Shown: positions 42,837 through 51,443, numbered from the stretch's first letter. The stretch is DNA of 64,000 nucleotides from Mycolicibacterium rhodesiae NBB3 (GCF_000230895.2 NC_016604.1:5146001-5210000); one strand, 5' to 3'. Notes: generated by a model from the sequence alone, not told the origin. Translations and numbers: made by a program.

Positions 42837-43027
42837 TGGCCACCCTTCTGGACATACGCGCGAACGAAGTCCTCGGCATTCTCTTCCAGGACGTCGTCGA
42901 TCTCGTCCAGCAGGTCGTCGGTCTCCTCGGCGAGCTTCTCGCGACGCTCCTGGCCGGCGCCCGCGCTGCCGGTGGGGTCGTCGTCATCACCGCCGCCGCC
43001 ACCACGCTTGGTCTGCTCCTGCGCCAT
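42833..43027 (-). CDS. pup: Prokaryotic ubiquitin-like protein Pup
   Basis: This 64-residue, mostly disordered protein has a Gly/Asp-rich N-terminus and a C-terminal helix-forming region that binds the Mpa coiled coil (EETDDLLDEIDDVLEENAED). It ends VQKGGQ. The terminal Gln must be deamidated by Dop before PafA can ligate it. AGGAGG (complement 43033-43038) stands 5 nt before ATG 43027, the strongest ribosome-binding site in the window. This fits the high demand for the modifier. Confidence 0.98.
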   Translation of the reverse strand: MAQEQTKRGGGGGDDDDPTGSAGAGQERREKLAEETDDLLDEIDDVLEENAEDFVRAYVQKGGQ

Positions 43028-43120
43028 CGCCGCCTCCTGCGTATATGTGCGGCGGGCTCACTGCAGCCCGCCGTAGGTCCACCCTACCGTTCGGGGCGGG
43101 TTTTGCCTGGGATAGCGCGC

Positions 43121-44617
43121 CTAAGTAGTGAGCTGTTCGACCAGTTCTACGGCGCTGTCCACCGAGTCCAGCAGGGCTCCGACGTGCGCCTTGCTCCCGC
43201 GTAACGGCTCCAGCGTTGGAATCCGGACGAGTGAGTCGCCGCCGAGGTCGAAGATAACCGAGTCCCAACTGGCCGCGGCGATGTCCGCCCCGAACCGACG
43301 GAGGCATTCACCGCGGAAATACGCCCTGGTGTCCGTCGGCGGGTTGTCGACGGCGTCGATCACCTGCTGTTCGGTGACCAGGCGCTTCATCGACCCGCGC
43401 GCGACCAGGCGGTTGTACAGCCCCTTGTCCAGCCGGACATCGGAGTACTGCAGATCGACGAGATGCAGACGCGGTGCCGACCAGCCCAGGTTCTCCCGCT
43501 GCCGGAAGCCCTCGAGCAGGCGCAGCTTGGCGGGCCAGTCCAGAATCTCGGCGCACTGCATGGGGTCGCGCTCGAGAAGGTCCAGAATGTTCGCCCACGT
43601 CTGCACGACGTCGGCCGCACGCGGATCGGGATCACGGCTGTCGACGAGCTTGGCCACGCGGTCCAGGTAAATCCGTTGCAGCGCAAGGGCGGTCAGCTCC
43701 CGCCCGTCGGCGAGTGCGACGGTCGCGCGCAGCGACGGATCGCGGCTGACGACGTGGACGGCATGCACCGGCCGGGCGAGCGCCAGGTCGGTCAGATCCA
43801 TGCCCTCCTCGATCAGGTCCAACACCAGCGCAGTGGTGCCGAGCTTGAGGTACGTCGAGGTCTCCGACAGGTTCGCGTCGCCGATGATGACGTGCAGCCG
43901 CCGGTATTTGTCGGCGTCGGCGTGCGGCTCGTCGCGGGTGTTGATGATGCCGCGCTTGAGCGTGGTCTCCAGTCCGACCTCGACCTCGATGTAGTCGGAA
44001 CGCTGGGACAGCTGGAAGCCCGCTTCGTCGCCCGAGGGACCGATGCCGACGCGGCCGGAACCCGTCACCACCTGCCGGGACACCAGGAACGGCGTCAACC
44101 CGGCGATGACCGCGGAGAACGGCGTCTGACGCGACATCAGATAGTTCTCGTGAGAGCCGTAGGAGGCGCCCTTGTTGTCGATGTTGTTCTTGTAGAGCTG
44201 CAGCTTGGCGGCCCCGGGGACGCTCGCCACGTGCCTGGCGGCCGCCTCCATCACCCGCTCGCCCGCCTTGTCCCAGATCACCGCGTCCAGCGGGTCCGTG
44301 CACTCCGGTGCGGAGTACTCCGGGTGCGCGTGGTCTACGTACAGCCGGGCACCGTTGGTCAGGATCATGTTGGCCGCGCCGACCTCGTCGGCGTCCACCA
44401 CCGGCGGGGGCCCCGCCGAACGGCTCAGATCGAACCCGCGGGCATCACGAAGCGGCGACTCCACCTCGTAATCCCAGCGGGTGCGCTTGGCACGCTGAAT
44501 CCCGGCGGCCGCCGCGTACGCCAGCACCGCCTGGGTAGAGGTCAGTATCGGATTCGCCGTGGGATCGGACGGCGACGAGATACCGTACTCGACCTCGGTG
44601 CCGATAATCCGCTGCAT
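43121..44617 (-). CDS. dop: Pup deamidase/depupylase Dop
   Basis: This 498-residue homologue of PafA converts the Pup C-terminal Gln to Glu and also removes Pup from substrates. MQRIIGTEVEYGISSPSDPT marks Dop rather than PafA (GTEVEYG versus GIETEFG). An insert near residues 40-80 corresponds to the Dop loop. YKNNIDNKGASYGSHENYLM and IINTRDEPHADADKYRRLHV are conserved. ATG 44617 has TAGGCT 6 nt upstream. Confidence 0.97.
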   Translation of the reverse strand: MQRIIGTEVEYGISSPSDPTANPILTSTQAVLAYAAAAGIQRAKRTRWDYEVESPLRDARGFDLSRSAGPPPVVDADEVGAANMILTNGARLYVDHAHPEYSAPECTDPLDAVIWDKAGERVMEAAARHVASVPGAAKLQLYKNNIDNKGASYGSHENYLMSRQTPFSAVIAGLTPFLVSRQVVTGSGRVGIGPSGDEAGFQLSQRSDYIEVEVGLETTLKRGIINTRDEPHADADKYRRLHVIIGDANLSETSTYLKLGTTALVLDLIEEGMDLTDLALARPVHAVHVVSRDPSLRATVALADGRELTALALQRIYLDRVAKLVDSRDPDPRAADVVQTWANILDLLERDPMQCAEILDWPAKLRLLEGFRQRENLGWSAPRLHLVDLQYSDVRLDKGLYNRLVARGSMKRLVTEQQVIDAVDNPPTDTRAYFRGECLRRFGADIAAASWDSVIFDLGGDSLVRIPTLEPLRGSKAHVGALLDSVDSAVELVEQLTT

Positions 44618-44623
44618 GTGGTC

Positions 44624-44629
44624 AGCCTA
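44624..44629 (-). promoter_or_regulatory. -10 element TAGGCT of dop
   Basis: TAGGCT on the minus strand is 6 nt before ATG 44617. It is half of the perfect 10-bp palindrome AGCCTAGGCT (44624-44633). Confidence 0.42.
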
Positions 44630-44655
44630 GGCTGTCCGGTTTCGGCGACCCGCAG

Positions 44656-44661
44656 TAGCCT
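44656..44661 (+). promoter_or_regulatory. -10 element TAGCCT upstream of the 44668 reading frame
   Basis: TAGCCT is 6 nt before GTG 44668. It keeps the same leaderless geometry as neighbouring genes although the downstream frame is only 45 codons. Confidence 0.38.
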
Positions 44662-44667
44662 GCGACC

Positions 44668-44805
44668 GTGCCGTCTGACAGCGACGACTCCTATCCGGTC
44701 ACGATGGTGCGCGCCGTGATGGCGCAGACATCAAAGGCCTACGGAATGGACCACCAGTTCCTCGCCCTGCCGAACTACCTTCAGGTCGGGCGGCAATCCA
44801 ATTGA
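44668..44805 (+). pseudogene. 45-codon frame, probable 5' remnant of a ThrE-type exporter gene
   Basis: GTG 44668 opens a frame reading PVTMVRAVMAQTSKAYGMDH, then QFLALPNYLQVG, and ends at TGA 44803-44805. The pattern resembles the cytoplasmic N-terminal region of threonine/serine exporter (DUF1212/ThrE) proteins, in which a helix ending in YG is followed by a strand. Nothing downstream continues it; the next gene starts 28 nt later. With a leaderless -10 still in place, this looks like the surviving 5' end after a deletion. A genuine short protein cannot be excluded. Confidence 0.45.
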
Positions 44806-44832
44806 CCGATACCCCACAGCGACGGGCACTCC

Positions 44833-45975
44833 ATGATTGACGTCCAGCAGCGGCGGGCGGCCGATGCGTGGTTCCTCGACCACGGACTGCCCGCCGTCCT
44901 GCGGCCCGGTCGGCTGGTTCGCCGACTCTGGCCGCGCTCCGCGCCCGCACTGGCAGCGTTCGCGGTGTTCATGGCCAACTCCGCGGTCGTCGTCCTGGTC
45001 ACCGGCAAGTACACGATCAACATCGAAGGCGAGCCGACCCGCACCGAGTGGTTCGTTCTCGGGCTGCTCGTCCTGGTGCTCCCCCTCGCCTCGCTGGTCG
45101 GCTGGCTGGTGTCCAGAATCTCCACCGTGCAGGGCCGGACCATTGCCGCGGCCGTCGCGCTGGTGGCCGCGATCACCGGCGGCATCATCGGCGGACCTAG
45201 CCATCTGGTGGTGGCCGATTTGATCTTCGAGGGGATCGTCATCGCGGCCATTCTGGCGCTCACCGCGTCGGGCCTGGGTTCCATCATGTCCTGGACCGCG
45301 CGGACGACGCTTTCCCATCTCGTCGCCATCGGGTCGCTGATGGTTCGCGCCCTGCCGGTGTTGTTGCTGACCTTTCTGGTGTTCTTCAATTCGCCGGTCT
45401 GGCTCATGGCCGGCGTCGTCACGCGCCCGCGGATGTGGCTCGCGATCCTGCTGCTTTCGTTGATCGCCGCGGCATTCGTCGTGGCCGTCACCGTCGACCG
45501 CTTCAAACCGGTCCTGGCTGCCCCCGACGCCACCGCAGGCCGCAACGAACAACTCGCCGATACACCGTTCGCGGACATGCCCGATCCGTCGGCGCCGCAG
45601 GATCTCAGTCGCGCCGAGCGGTTGAATGTGATGTTCGTGCTCGCCGTTTCGCAGCTCGCCCACATCCTGGTGGTGGCCATCGTCATCGCGCTGATCTTCT
45701 TCGTTCTGGGCCTGATCCTGTTGTCTCCTGAGGTGCTGGCGGCCTGGACGCGCAACGGGTCGAGCGATGGAGAGGTTCTGGGCATGACGATCCCGGTCCC
45801 CCAGGCGTTGATTCACGTGACGATGTTCCTCGGCGCACTGACGTTCATGTACGTCAGCGCGAAGGCCGCGGGCGACGGCGAATACCGCACGCAGTTCCTC
45901 GACCCGCTCAGCGACGACCTTCGGCTCACGCTGGTTGCCCGCGGACGATATCGCGCCGCCATTCCGGCGCGCTGA
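44833..45975 (+). CDS. Polytopic integral membrane protein, tandem copy 1
   Basis: This 380-residue protein has about eight hydrophobic segments. It begins IDVQQRRAADAWFLDHGLP, then enters TM helices (ALAAFAVFMANSAVVVLVTG). A polar loop lies near 225-265 (RNEQLADTPFADMPDPSAP). The C-terminal IHVTMFLGALTFMYVSAKAA is followed by RTQFLDPLSDDLRLTLVAR. It is paralogous to the next gene at both ends. No transporter or enzyme family is recognised. Position resembles Rv2113. Its place between dop and mpa might hint at a membrane link to the proteasome, but that is only context. Confidence 0.8.
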   Translation: MIDVQQRRAADAWFLDHGLPAVLRPGRLVRRLWPRSAPALAAFAVFMANSAVVVLVTGKYTINIEGEPTRTEWFVLGLLVLVLPLASLVGWLVSRISTVQGRTIAAAVALVAAITGGIIGGPSHLVVADLIFEGIVIAAILALTASGLGSIMSWTARTTLSHLVAIGSLMVRALPVLLLTFLVFFNSPVWLMAGVVTRPRMWLAILLLSLIAAAFVVAVTVDRFKPVLAAPDATAGRNEQLADTPFADMPDPSAPQDLSRAERLNVMFVLAVSQLAHILVVAIVIALIFFVLGLILLSPEVLAAWTRNGSSDGEVLGMTIPVPQALIHVTMFLGALTFMYVSAKAAGDGEYRTQFLDPLSDDLRLTLVARGRYRAAIPAR

Positions 45976-46005
45976 CACTCACCGGGTCGCGGTGTCGCGC
46001 ACAAT

Positions 46006-47169
46006 ATGGCCGTGCCCGACATGCGCAGTGTCCACGAGTGGTTTCTCCATCGGGGCCTGCCGCTTGTCCTGACGCGACGTGTCCGGTCACGCGCGCTCAT
46101 CGAACGGTCGGCACCGATGTTCAGCGGTATCGGTGCGCTGATCGCGTTGACCATGACGCTGGCCGAGCTGACCGAGGATGACCCGGACTACGGCATCGCG
46201 ATTCGCCTCGGCGTGCTCACCGCACTGCTGATCGCGGCGCCATTCGTCCTCTATGTGTTGCACCGCTTGGGTACGACGCGCGGTGAGGCCGGCCGAAGGA
46301 CGGCGGCGCTGGTGGTGATGGCGGTGTTCGTGTTCGGCCTTCCGTTCGCCGGTGCCGACTTCTCCGGGATCGCCGTGGCCGAGAGTGTGGGGTTCCTCGT
46401 CATCGCGGTCGTGGCGATTTGGATGACGTACACGGGGATCGGATCAATCGTGCTGTGGGCCTTCAGGTTCGCGTGGGTTCAGCTCGGCGCCCTCGGCACG
46501 TTGATGAGCCGGGCGCTGCCGCTGCTCATGCTCACCGTGGTGGTCTACTTCACCGGTGAGCTGTGGCAGCTGGCCGCCCGCATGACCCGCGAAAGGCTCT
46601 GGCAGACCATCGGCTTCCTCGCGCTGGTGGCGATCGTCTTCATGGTCACCACGATTCGCGACGAAGTGAATGCGCTGCGCGACGACCGGGCAGGCCAGAC
46701 GGACCCGGCCAAGCTGCTCGAAGGCACACCGCTCGCCACCACCGAGGGCCACACGCCCGAGCGATCCCCCCTGTCTTTCGCCGAACAGGTCAACGTCGTC
46801 GCGGTGATGGTTGTTGCGCAGGCCATCCAGGTGGTGCTGTTCACCGCGGGCCTGTTCGTGTTCTTCGTGGTGCTCGGAATCGTCGCGGTGCCCGACGATG
46901 TCGCGGTGCTGTGGTCGGCGGAGGAAACTTGTCCGGTCGGTGAACCGCCGTGCGCGGGAACCTGGTTCGGTATCGATGTGCCGGTAGCCCAGACCATCGT
47001 GCACGTTTCGCTGTTCGTGGCGGTGCTGTCGGGGCTGTACTTCACCGTCAGCACAAGCGTGGATCCGATCTACCGCGAGCGCTTCTTCGAACCGCTGATT
47101 TCCGACGTCGCGGTGAGCCTGGCGGGTCGCGACGCCTACCTCGAGATGGACAAGGGCAAGAGCGAATAA
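46006..47169 (+). CDS. Polytopic integral membrane protein, tandem copy 2
   Basis: This 387-residue paralogue of the preceding gene is colinear. Shared features are SVHEWFLHRGLPLVL (versus DAWFLDHGLPAVL), RSAPMFSGIGALIAL, the polar loop before AEQVNVVAVMVVAQ (versus AERLNVMFVLAVSQ), and VDPIYRERFFEPLISDVAVSL near the end. It has about eight TM helices. An added CPVGEPPCAG pair of Cys in the last outer loop could form a disulfide. Function is unknown. The start is ATG 46006; GTG 46012 and ATG 46021 are alternatives. Its last 34 nt overlap the convergent gene. Confidence 0.8.
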   Translation: MAVPDMRSVHEWFLHRGLPLVLTRRVRSRALIERSAPMFSGIGALIALTMTLAELTEDDPDYGIAIRLGVLTALLIAAPFVLYVLHRLGTTRGEAGRRTAALVVMAVFVFGLPFAGADFSGIAVAESVGFLVIAVVAIWMTYTGIGSIVLWAFRFAWVQLGALGTLMSRALPLLMLTVVVYFTGELWQLAARMTRERLWQTIGFLALVAIVFMVTTIRDEVNALRDDRAGQTDPAKLLEGTPLATTEGHTPERSPLSFAEQVNVVAVMVVAQAIQVVLFTAGLFVFFVVLGIVAVPDDVAVLWSAEETCPVGEPPCAGTWFGIDVPVAQTIVHVSLFVAVLSGLYFTVSTSVDPIYRERFFEPLISDVAVSLAGRDAYLEMDKGKSE

Positions 47170-47777
47170 CTGTTTGCCAGGTCGTCCTGGGTCACGCTGG
47201 CGTCGGTGGTCGTGGTGTCGACGTGAAGAGCGGATGCCGGAGTTCGCGCCTGGTAGCGCCAACCGGGAGGCAACGACAGGCGGGTCGCCAGGTTCGGAAG
47301 ATCGGCAAGAGACAGGGTCGGGTCGACTGTCTGGCTCCATGTCTGCATGACCCAGTGCCGGTCGTCCGGGTCGATGAGTTCGTAGATCTCGCGGCCCGCG
47401 TCGAAGGTGAACGACGCCTTGCGGTCCACACGATTGGGTTGATACGGCGCCGGATTCATCGAGGACAGCTTCACCGTCGCCTGCTTGAGCATCTCCAGGC
47501 CGCCGAAAGTCTTGTGTTCCAGTTCATCTCGATCACGCTTACCGATGCCGCTCATCAGCCAGTAGCGCGGTCCGTTGAGCAGCGCGGCCACCGCGTTGTT
47601 CTCCTCGGCGATGGAATTGGCGTCCAGCTTGTCCCACAGTTCGGCGGGGCAATCGTTGAGGGGAAACGTGTTGTAGACGCATGCTTCGGGTCCCGACTCC
47701 CCGACGCGGACCAGAAGCACTTCGCCGTAGCGCTTCGCAAAGACATCCCCGACCGTCGTGACATTGCCGCTAGCCAT
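47136..47777 (-). CDS. Conserved hypothetical protein, 213 residues
   Basis: This soluble protein has no signal or TM helix: VGDVFAKRYGEVLLVRVGES, ELWDKLDANSIAEENNAVAA, then WVMQTWSQTVDPTLSLADL and a C-terminal ATRLSLPPGWRYQART. The WVMQTW...LPPGW pattern recalls actinobacterial proteins of unknown function that act on small ligands. I cannot name a family with confidence. ATG 47777 has TAATTT 6 nt upstream. The stop lies 34 nt inside the convergent membrane-protein gene. Confidence 0.75.
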   Translation of the reverse strand: MASGNVTTVGDVFAKRYGEVLLVRVGESGPEACVYNTFPLNDCPAELWDKLDANSIAEENNAVAALLNGPRYWLMSGIGKRDRDELEHKTFGGLEMLKQATVKLSSMNPAPYQPNRVDRKASFTFDAGREIYELIDPDDRHWVMQTWSQTVDPTLSLADLPNLATRLSLPPGWRYQARTPASALHVDTTTTDASVTQDDLANSYSLLPLSISR

Positions 47778-48050
47778 ATCGCGAAATTACGTCTCCCACC
47801 GTCCGTGCGTGGAGAAAGCGTCGGTTTTTTGCGTTCAGAAGATCACGAATCAGCACCCCTGTGGCAACGGTGCGGCCGTTTGCCCAGCTCAGCTCGCCGG
47901 GCCGGGTTAATTGACGATAACGATGATTCCGGTGGCAAGCACTATTTTCGTGCCCTAAACTTCGCCGCAGCAACGTCCCGAGTGGTCATCCGCGGCCACA
48001 CCCAGGCTCGGTCACACGGTGCGCAACAGCAGGGTGAAGGGAATTCAACA
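47778..48050. other. 273-bp intergenic region
   Basis: Divergent spacer between 47777 (minus) and 48051 (plus). It holds the TAATTT element at its left end, a T6 run near 47824-47829 and a TTGACG at 47911-47916 without a well-spaced -10. No ORF or RNA structure could be supported. Confidence 0.5.
47784..47789 (-). promoter_or_regulatory. -10 element TAATTT of the 213-residue hypothetical gene
   Basis: TAATTT on the minus strand is 6 nt before ATG 47777. Confidence 0.45.
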
Positions 48051-48335
48051 ATGAAGAAACTCGTGGTCTCCGCGTTAGGGGCACTGGCACTCGGTTTGGC
48101 CGTCGCGGCACCCGCCCACGCGGACCAGGAAAGCTTTATCGTCGACCTCGCCAACAATGGCTGGGACGGACCGGTCGACGCGGCAGTAGCACTAGGCAAC
48201 CACATCTGCAGCGACATCGCCGCGGGCGTGCCGGAAACCGAGACGCTGCAGACGATCTCAGACAACACCACCGACGGTGTCGAGCCGAAGGACGCGAAGA
48301 CCTTCTACGACGCCGCCGCCGGCCACCTCTGCTGA
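48051..48335 (+). CDS. Secreted DUF732 protein
   Basis: This 94-residue protein has a clear Sec signal peptide (MKKLVVSALGALALGLAVAA, cleavage after AHA) and a mature DUF732 domain: FIVDLANNGWDGPVDAAVAL, HICSDIAAGVPETET and a final Cys (AAGHLC). The two Cys, near residues 52 and 94, probably pair. DUF732 proteins are small secreted mycobacterial proteins of unknown role. ATG 48051 follows an A/G-rich GAAGGGAATTCAACA leader. It converges on mpa, with a strong inverted repeat between. Confidence 0.92.
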   Translation: MKKLVVSALGALALGLAVAAPAHADQESFIVDLANNGWDGPVDAAVALGNHICSDIAAGVPETETLQTISDNTTDGVEPKDAKTFYDAAAGHLC

Positions 48336-48344
48336 CGCAGACGC

Positions 48345-48384
48345 GAACCTCGGTCGGGTCTGCTACAGGTACTGACCGAGGTTC
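48345..48384. terminator. Inverted repeat, candidate bidirectional terminator (DUF732 / mpa)
   Basis: GAACCTCGGTC (48345-48355) and GACCGAGGTTC (48374-48384) are a perfect 11-bp inverted repeat with an 18-nt loop between two convergent genes. The right arm lies within the last codons of mpa. No clear U-run flanks it, which is common in mycobacteria. Confidence 0.5.
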
Positions 48385-50198
48385 GACTCGGTGTCGATCG
48401 CGCGCGAAGCGCTCGACGACTTGCCGGTGACGAGCGTGCGGATGTAGACGATCCGCTCGCCCTTCTTGCCCGAAATCCGTGCCCAGTCATCAGGGTTCGT
48501 GGTGTTGGGCAGATCTTCGTTCTCGGCGAATTCGTCGACGATCGAGTCGAGGAGGTGCTGGATGCGGAGACCAGGTTGCCCCGTCTCCAGCACCGACTTG
48601 ATCGCGTTCTTCTTCGCGCGGTCGACGACGTTCTGAATCATGGCGCCGGAGTTGAAGTCCTTGAAGTACATGACTTCTTTGTCGCCGTTGGCGTAAGTGA
48701 CCTCCAGGAACCGGTTGTCGTCGATCTCGGCGTACATCCGGTCGACGACCTTCTCGATCATGGCCTTCAGTGTGAGCGACTTGTCCCCGCTGAACTCGGC
48801 GAGGTCGTCGACGTGCACCGGCAGGTCCTCGACCAGATACTTCGAGAAGATGTCCTGCGCCGCTTCGGCGTCCGGACGCTCGATCTTGATCTTGACGTCG
48901 AGGCGGCCGGGCCGCAGGATCGCCGGATCGATCATGTCCTCGCGGTTGGAGGCGCCGATCACGATGACGTTCTCCAGCCCCTCCACACCGTCGATCTCCG
49001 AAAGCAGCTGTGGGACAACGGTCGTCTCCACATCCGAGCTGACGCCCGTGCCGCGGGTGCGGAAGATCGAGTCCATCTCGTCGAAGAACACGATCACCGG
49101 TGTGCCCTCGGATGCCTTCTCACGGGCCCGCTGGAAGATCAACCGGATGTGACGCTCGGTCTCACCCACGAACTTGTTCAGCAGCTCAGGGCCCTTGATG
49201 TTGAGGAAGTACGACTTCGCCTCGCGCGCATCGTCGCCGCGGACCTCGGCCATCTTCTTGGCCAGCGAGTTCGCGACCGCCTTGGCGATCAACGTCTTCC
49301 CGCAGCCGGGAGGCCCGTAGAGCAGCACACCCTTGGGCGGCCGCAACGAGTACTCCCGGTAGAGCTCCTTGTGCAGGAACGGCAGCTCGACCGCGTCGCG
49401 GATCTGCTCGATCTGCCTCCCGAGACCACCGATGTCGTTGTAGCTGACGTCCGGGACCTCTTCGAGGACGAGATCTTCGACCTCGGCCTTGGGGATGCGC
49501 TCGAACGCGTAACCGGCCTTGGTGTCGACCAGCAGCGAATCGCCGGGACGCAGCTTGCGCGGACGCTCGTCGTCCTCGTCATCGGCCGCCTCGACCTCGT
49601 CGGGCAGGAACTCGGCGGCCACCAACGGTTCGGCCAGCCAGACGATGCGCTCCTCGTCGGCGTGCCCCACCACGAGCGCGCGGTGCCCGTCGGACAGGAT
49701 CTCGCGCAGCGTGCTGATCTCACCGACCGCCTCGAAGTGACCCGCCTCGACCACGGTGAGCGCCTCGTTGAGGCGGACGGTCTGCCCCTGCTTGAGGGTC
49801 TTGGTGTCGATGTTGGGCGAGCACGTCAGCCGCATCTTGCGGCCCGAGGTGAACACGTCGACCGTTTCGTCGTCCTGGACCGACAACAGCACGCCGTATC
49901 CGCTCGGCGGCTGACCCAGCCGGTCGACCTCCTCGCGCAGCGCCAGCAATTGCTGCCGCGCTTCCTTGAGGGTCTCCATCAGCTTGGCGTTTCGGGCCGC
50001 CAACGAGTCGATCCTTGCCTCGAGCTGGTGGACGTCTCGGGCGCTACGCAACCCGCTCTGGGGCCCTACGGCGCTCTCCAGTTGCTCGCGCAGGAGGGCT
50101 GCCTCTCGGCGCAGTTCTTCCAATTCGGCAGCTTCGTCGCTGGACATACCGGACTCGTGGGGTGTGCCAAACCCTTCAGAACGCTCGGACTCGCTCAT
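48363..50198 (-). CDS. mpa: Proteasome-associated AAA+ ATPase Mpa (ARC)
   Basis: This 611-residue hexameric unfoldase recognises Pup and threads pupylated proteins into the 20S core. An N-terminal coiled coil (about 20-95) binds Pup. Two OB-type domains occupy about 100-240. The AAA domain has Walker A GPPGCGKT (295-302), Walker B FFDEMD (371-376) and arginine-finger region RPGRLDVKI. The C-terminal GQYL motif, with penultimate Tyr, opens the PrcA gate. ATG 50198 follows a GAGGGG ribosome-binding site. It lies away from pup-prcBA, beyond the dop-side membrane genes. Confidence 0.98.
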   Translation of the reverse strand: MSESERSEGFGTPHESGMSSDEAAELEELRREAALLREQLESAVGPQSGLRSARDVHQLEARIDSLAARNAKLMETLKEARQQLLALREEVDRLGQPPSGYGVLLSVQDDETVDVFTSGRKMRLTCSPNIDTKTLKQGQTVRLNEALTVVEAGHFEAVGEISTLREILSDGHRALVVGHADEERIVWLAEPLVAAEFLPDEVEAADDEDDERPRKLRPGDSLLVDTKAGYAFERIPKAEVEDLVLEEVPDVSYNDIGGLGRQIEQIRDAVELPFLHKELYREYSLRPPKGVLLYGPPGCGKTLIAKAVANSLAKKMAEVRGDDAREAKSYFLNIKGPELLNKFVGETERHIRLIFQRAREKASEGTPVIVFFDEMDSIFRTRGTGVSSDVETTVVPQLLSEIDGVEGLENVIVIGASNREDMIDPAILRPGRLDVKIKIERPDAEAAQDIFSKYLVEDLPVHVDDLAEFSGDKSLTLKAMIEKVVDRMYAEIDDNRFLEVTYANGDKEVMYFKDFNSGAMIQNVVDRAKKNAIKSVLETGQPGLRIQHLLDSIVDEFAENEDLPNTTNPDDWARISGKKGERIVYIRTLVTGKSSSASRAIDTESNLGQYL

Positions 50199-50344
50199 GT
50201 TGCGCCCCTCCCCGCACCTGATGTTGGTGCAGTAACAACTTCAAAGCTACCGGCGATTCAGCCTTTGTGTGTGCTCTAGGAATTCGACACACCAGCGCCA
50301 CTTGTTAACCTCATTCTTGAACTGGGCCAATCGAAAGGACAATT

Positions 50345-50839
50345 GTGACCCTGAAAGCCCTCGTTAGCGGCGCGGCAGCGGCCGTTGCCATTGCCGGTGC
50401 CGCCGCAGGTGTGACCTACATTGCATCATCGTCTGACGCGCTGGCCACGCCGCGGGTCGCGCCGGTCGTGTGGGACATCCCGATGCCGGAAACACCCGCA
50501 CCAGACCTGCAGGGCCCGCTGCTCACGACTCTCCAGGCGCTCGGTGCACCTGGCCTGTCCGCCTCCAAGGCGCCCTTCATCCAGGGCGGCATCGGCCGCA
50601 TCGAAGGCCGCGTCGCCGACTCCAAGCTGCGCGAGGCGCAGGCCGACGGCAAGTTCCCGCTGTCGTTCTCCCTGGCGAACATCGATCAAAACGGCCCCGT
50701 GGTGACTGCAGACGTCACCGCGACGGCCGCCAACGGCGGGGTCGCCAGCCAGAACATCGCGTTCGTTCCCGGCCCCAGCCCCACCGGATGGCAGATGTCG
50801 AAGCAGTCGCTGATGGCGTTGATGTCCGCTGTCGGTTAA
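50345..50839 (+). CDS. Secreted MTB12/CFP2-like low-molecular-weight antigen
   Basis: This 164-residue protein has an N-terminal signal or anchor helix (AAAAVAIAGAAAGVTYIAS). The mature domain matches the MTB12 family: LLTTLQALGAPGLSASKAPF, IQGGIGRIEGRVADSKLREA, GKFPLSFSLANID and ASQNIAFVPGPSPTGWQMSK. It is probably exported. Its function is unknown; homologues are T-cell antigens. GTG 50345 follows AAAGGACAATT. It diverges from mpa and lies 28 nt before the LppK-like gene. Confidence 0.9.
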   Translation: MTLKALVSGAAAAVAIAGAAAGVTYIASSSDALATPRVAPVVWDIPMPETPAPDLQGPLLTTLQALGAPGLSASKAPFIQGGIGRIEGRVADSKLREAQADGKFPLSFSLANIDQNGPVVTADVTATAANGGVASQNIAFVPGPSPTGWQMSKQSLMALMSAVG

Positions 50840-50867
50840 GCATCCTGGGCACCGCACGATCGGTGCC

Positions 50868-51437
50868 GTGAGCCTGAGCGCCGTCGCAATTGCGGCGGCG
50901 CTCGGGCTTGGTGCATGTAGTTCCGATACCGAGGAGAAACCGGCACCGACGACCGTCGCAACACCGCCGCCGACGGTTCCCGTCCAGGACGTGCCGGGCC
51001 CGCCCGGCGCTGCGCTGCCACCGCCGACCGCGCTGTCCGACGTGATGAACCGGCTCGCCGACTCGAATGTGCCCGGCGCGGAAAAAACCGGACTGATCGA
51101 ATCCCCCGTGCCGGGCGACGCCGCCGCATTGGACAAGTGGGGGCAGGCCCTACGCCAGAACGGCTATGACCCGGTGACCTTCGAGGCCAGGGACCTGCGA
51201 TGGGTGCAGGGGGCGCCGGACAAGATATCGGCCGTGGTCGGTCTCAAGACCGAGAATCCGCAGGCCGGCGACTTCTCGTACCCGATGGAGTTCATTCTCA
51301 CCGGCACCTCGTGGCAGCTGGCGCGCCGCAGTGCCGATGAACTCCTGGGTGAGGACGTCCCGCAGGGATCACCGAGCGAGACGACGCCCGCGGCGCCCCC
51401 ACCCCCGCCTGCGGCTCCTCCGACGCCGCCGCGGTAG
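50868..51437 (+). CDS. lppK: LppK-like lipoprotein
   Basis: This 189-residue lipoprotein has signal peptide LSAVAIAAALGLGACSS, with lipidated Cys at residue 17. A Pro/Thr-rich linker comes next, then a compact domain (KWGQALRQNGYDPVTFEARD, YPMEFILTGTSWQLARRSA) and a proline-rich C-terminus. Length and genomic position match M. tuberculosis LppK (Rv2116). The fold is related to the MTB12-like neighbour in strand pattern, so the two may be distant paralogues. The start is GTG 50868. Function is unknown. Confidence 0.87.
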   Translation: MSLSAVAIAAALGLGACSSDTEEKPAPTTVATPPPTVPVQDVPGPPGAALPPPTALSDVMNRLADSNVPGAEKTGLIESPVPGDAAALDKWGQALRQNGYDPVTFEARDLRWVQGAPDKISAVVGLKTENPQAGDFSYPMEFILTGTSWQLARRSADELLGEDVPQGSPSETTPAAPPPPPAAPPTPPR

Positions 51438-51443
51438 GCGCGG

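Noticed and set aside
48555..50279. 574-codon plus-strand frame opposite mpa
   Set aside because: Antisense shadow; low-complexity Leu/Val/Asp/Arg composition with no fold signature.
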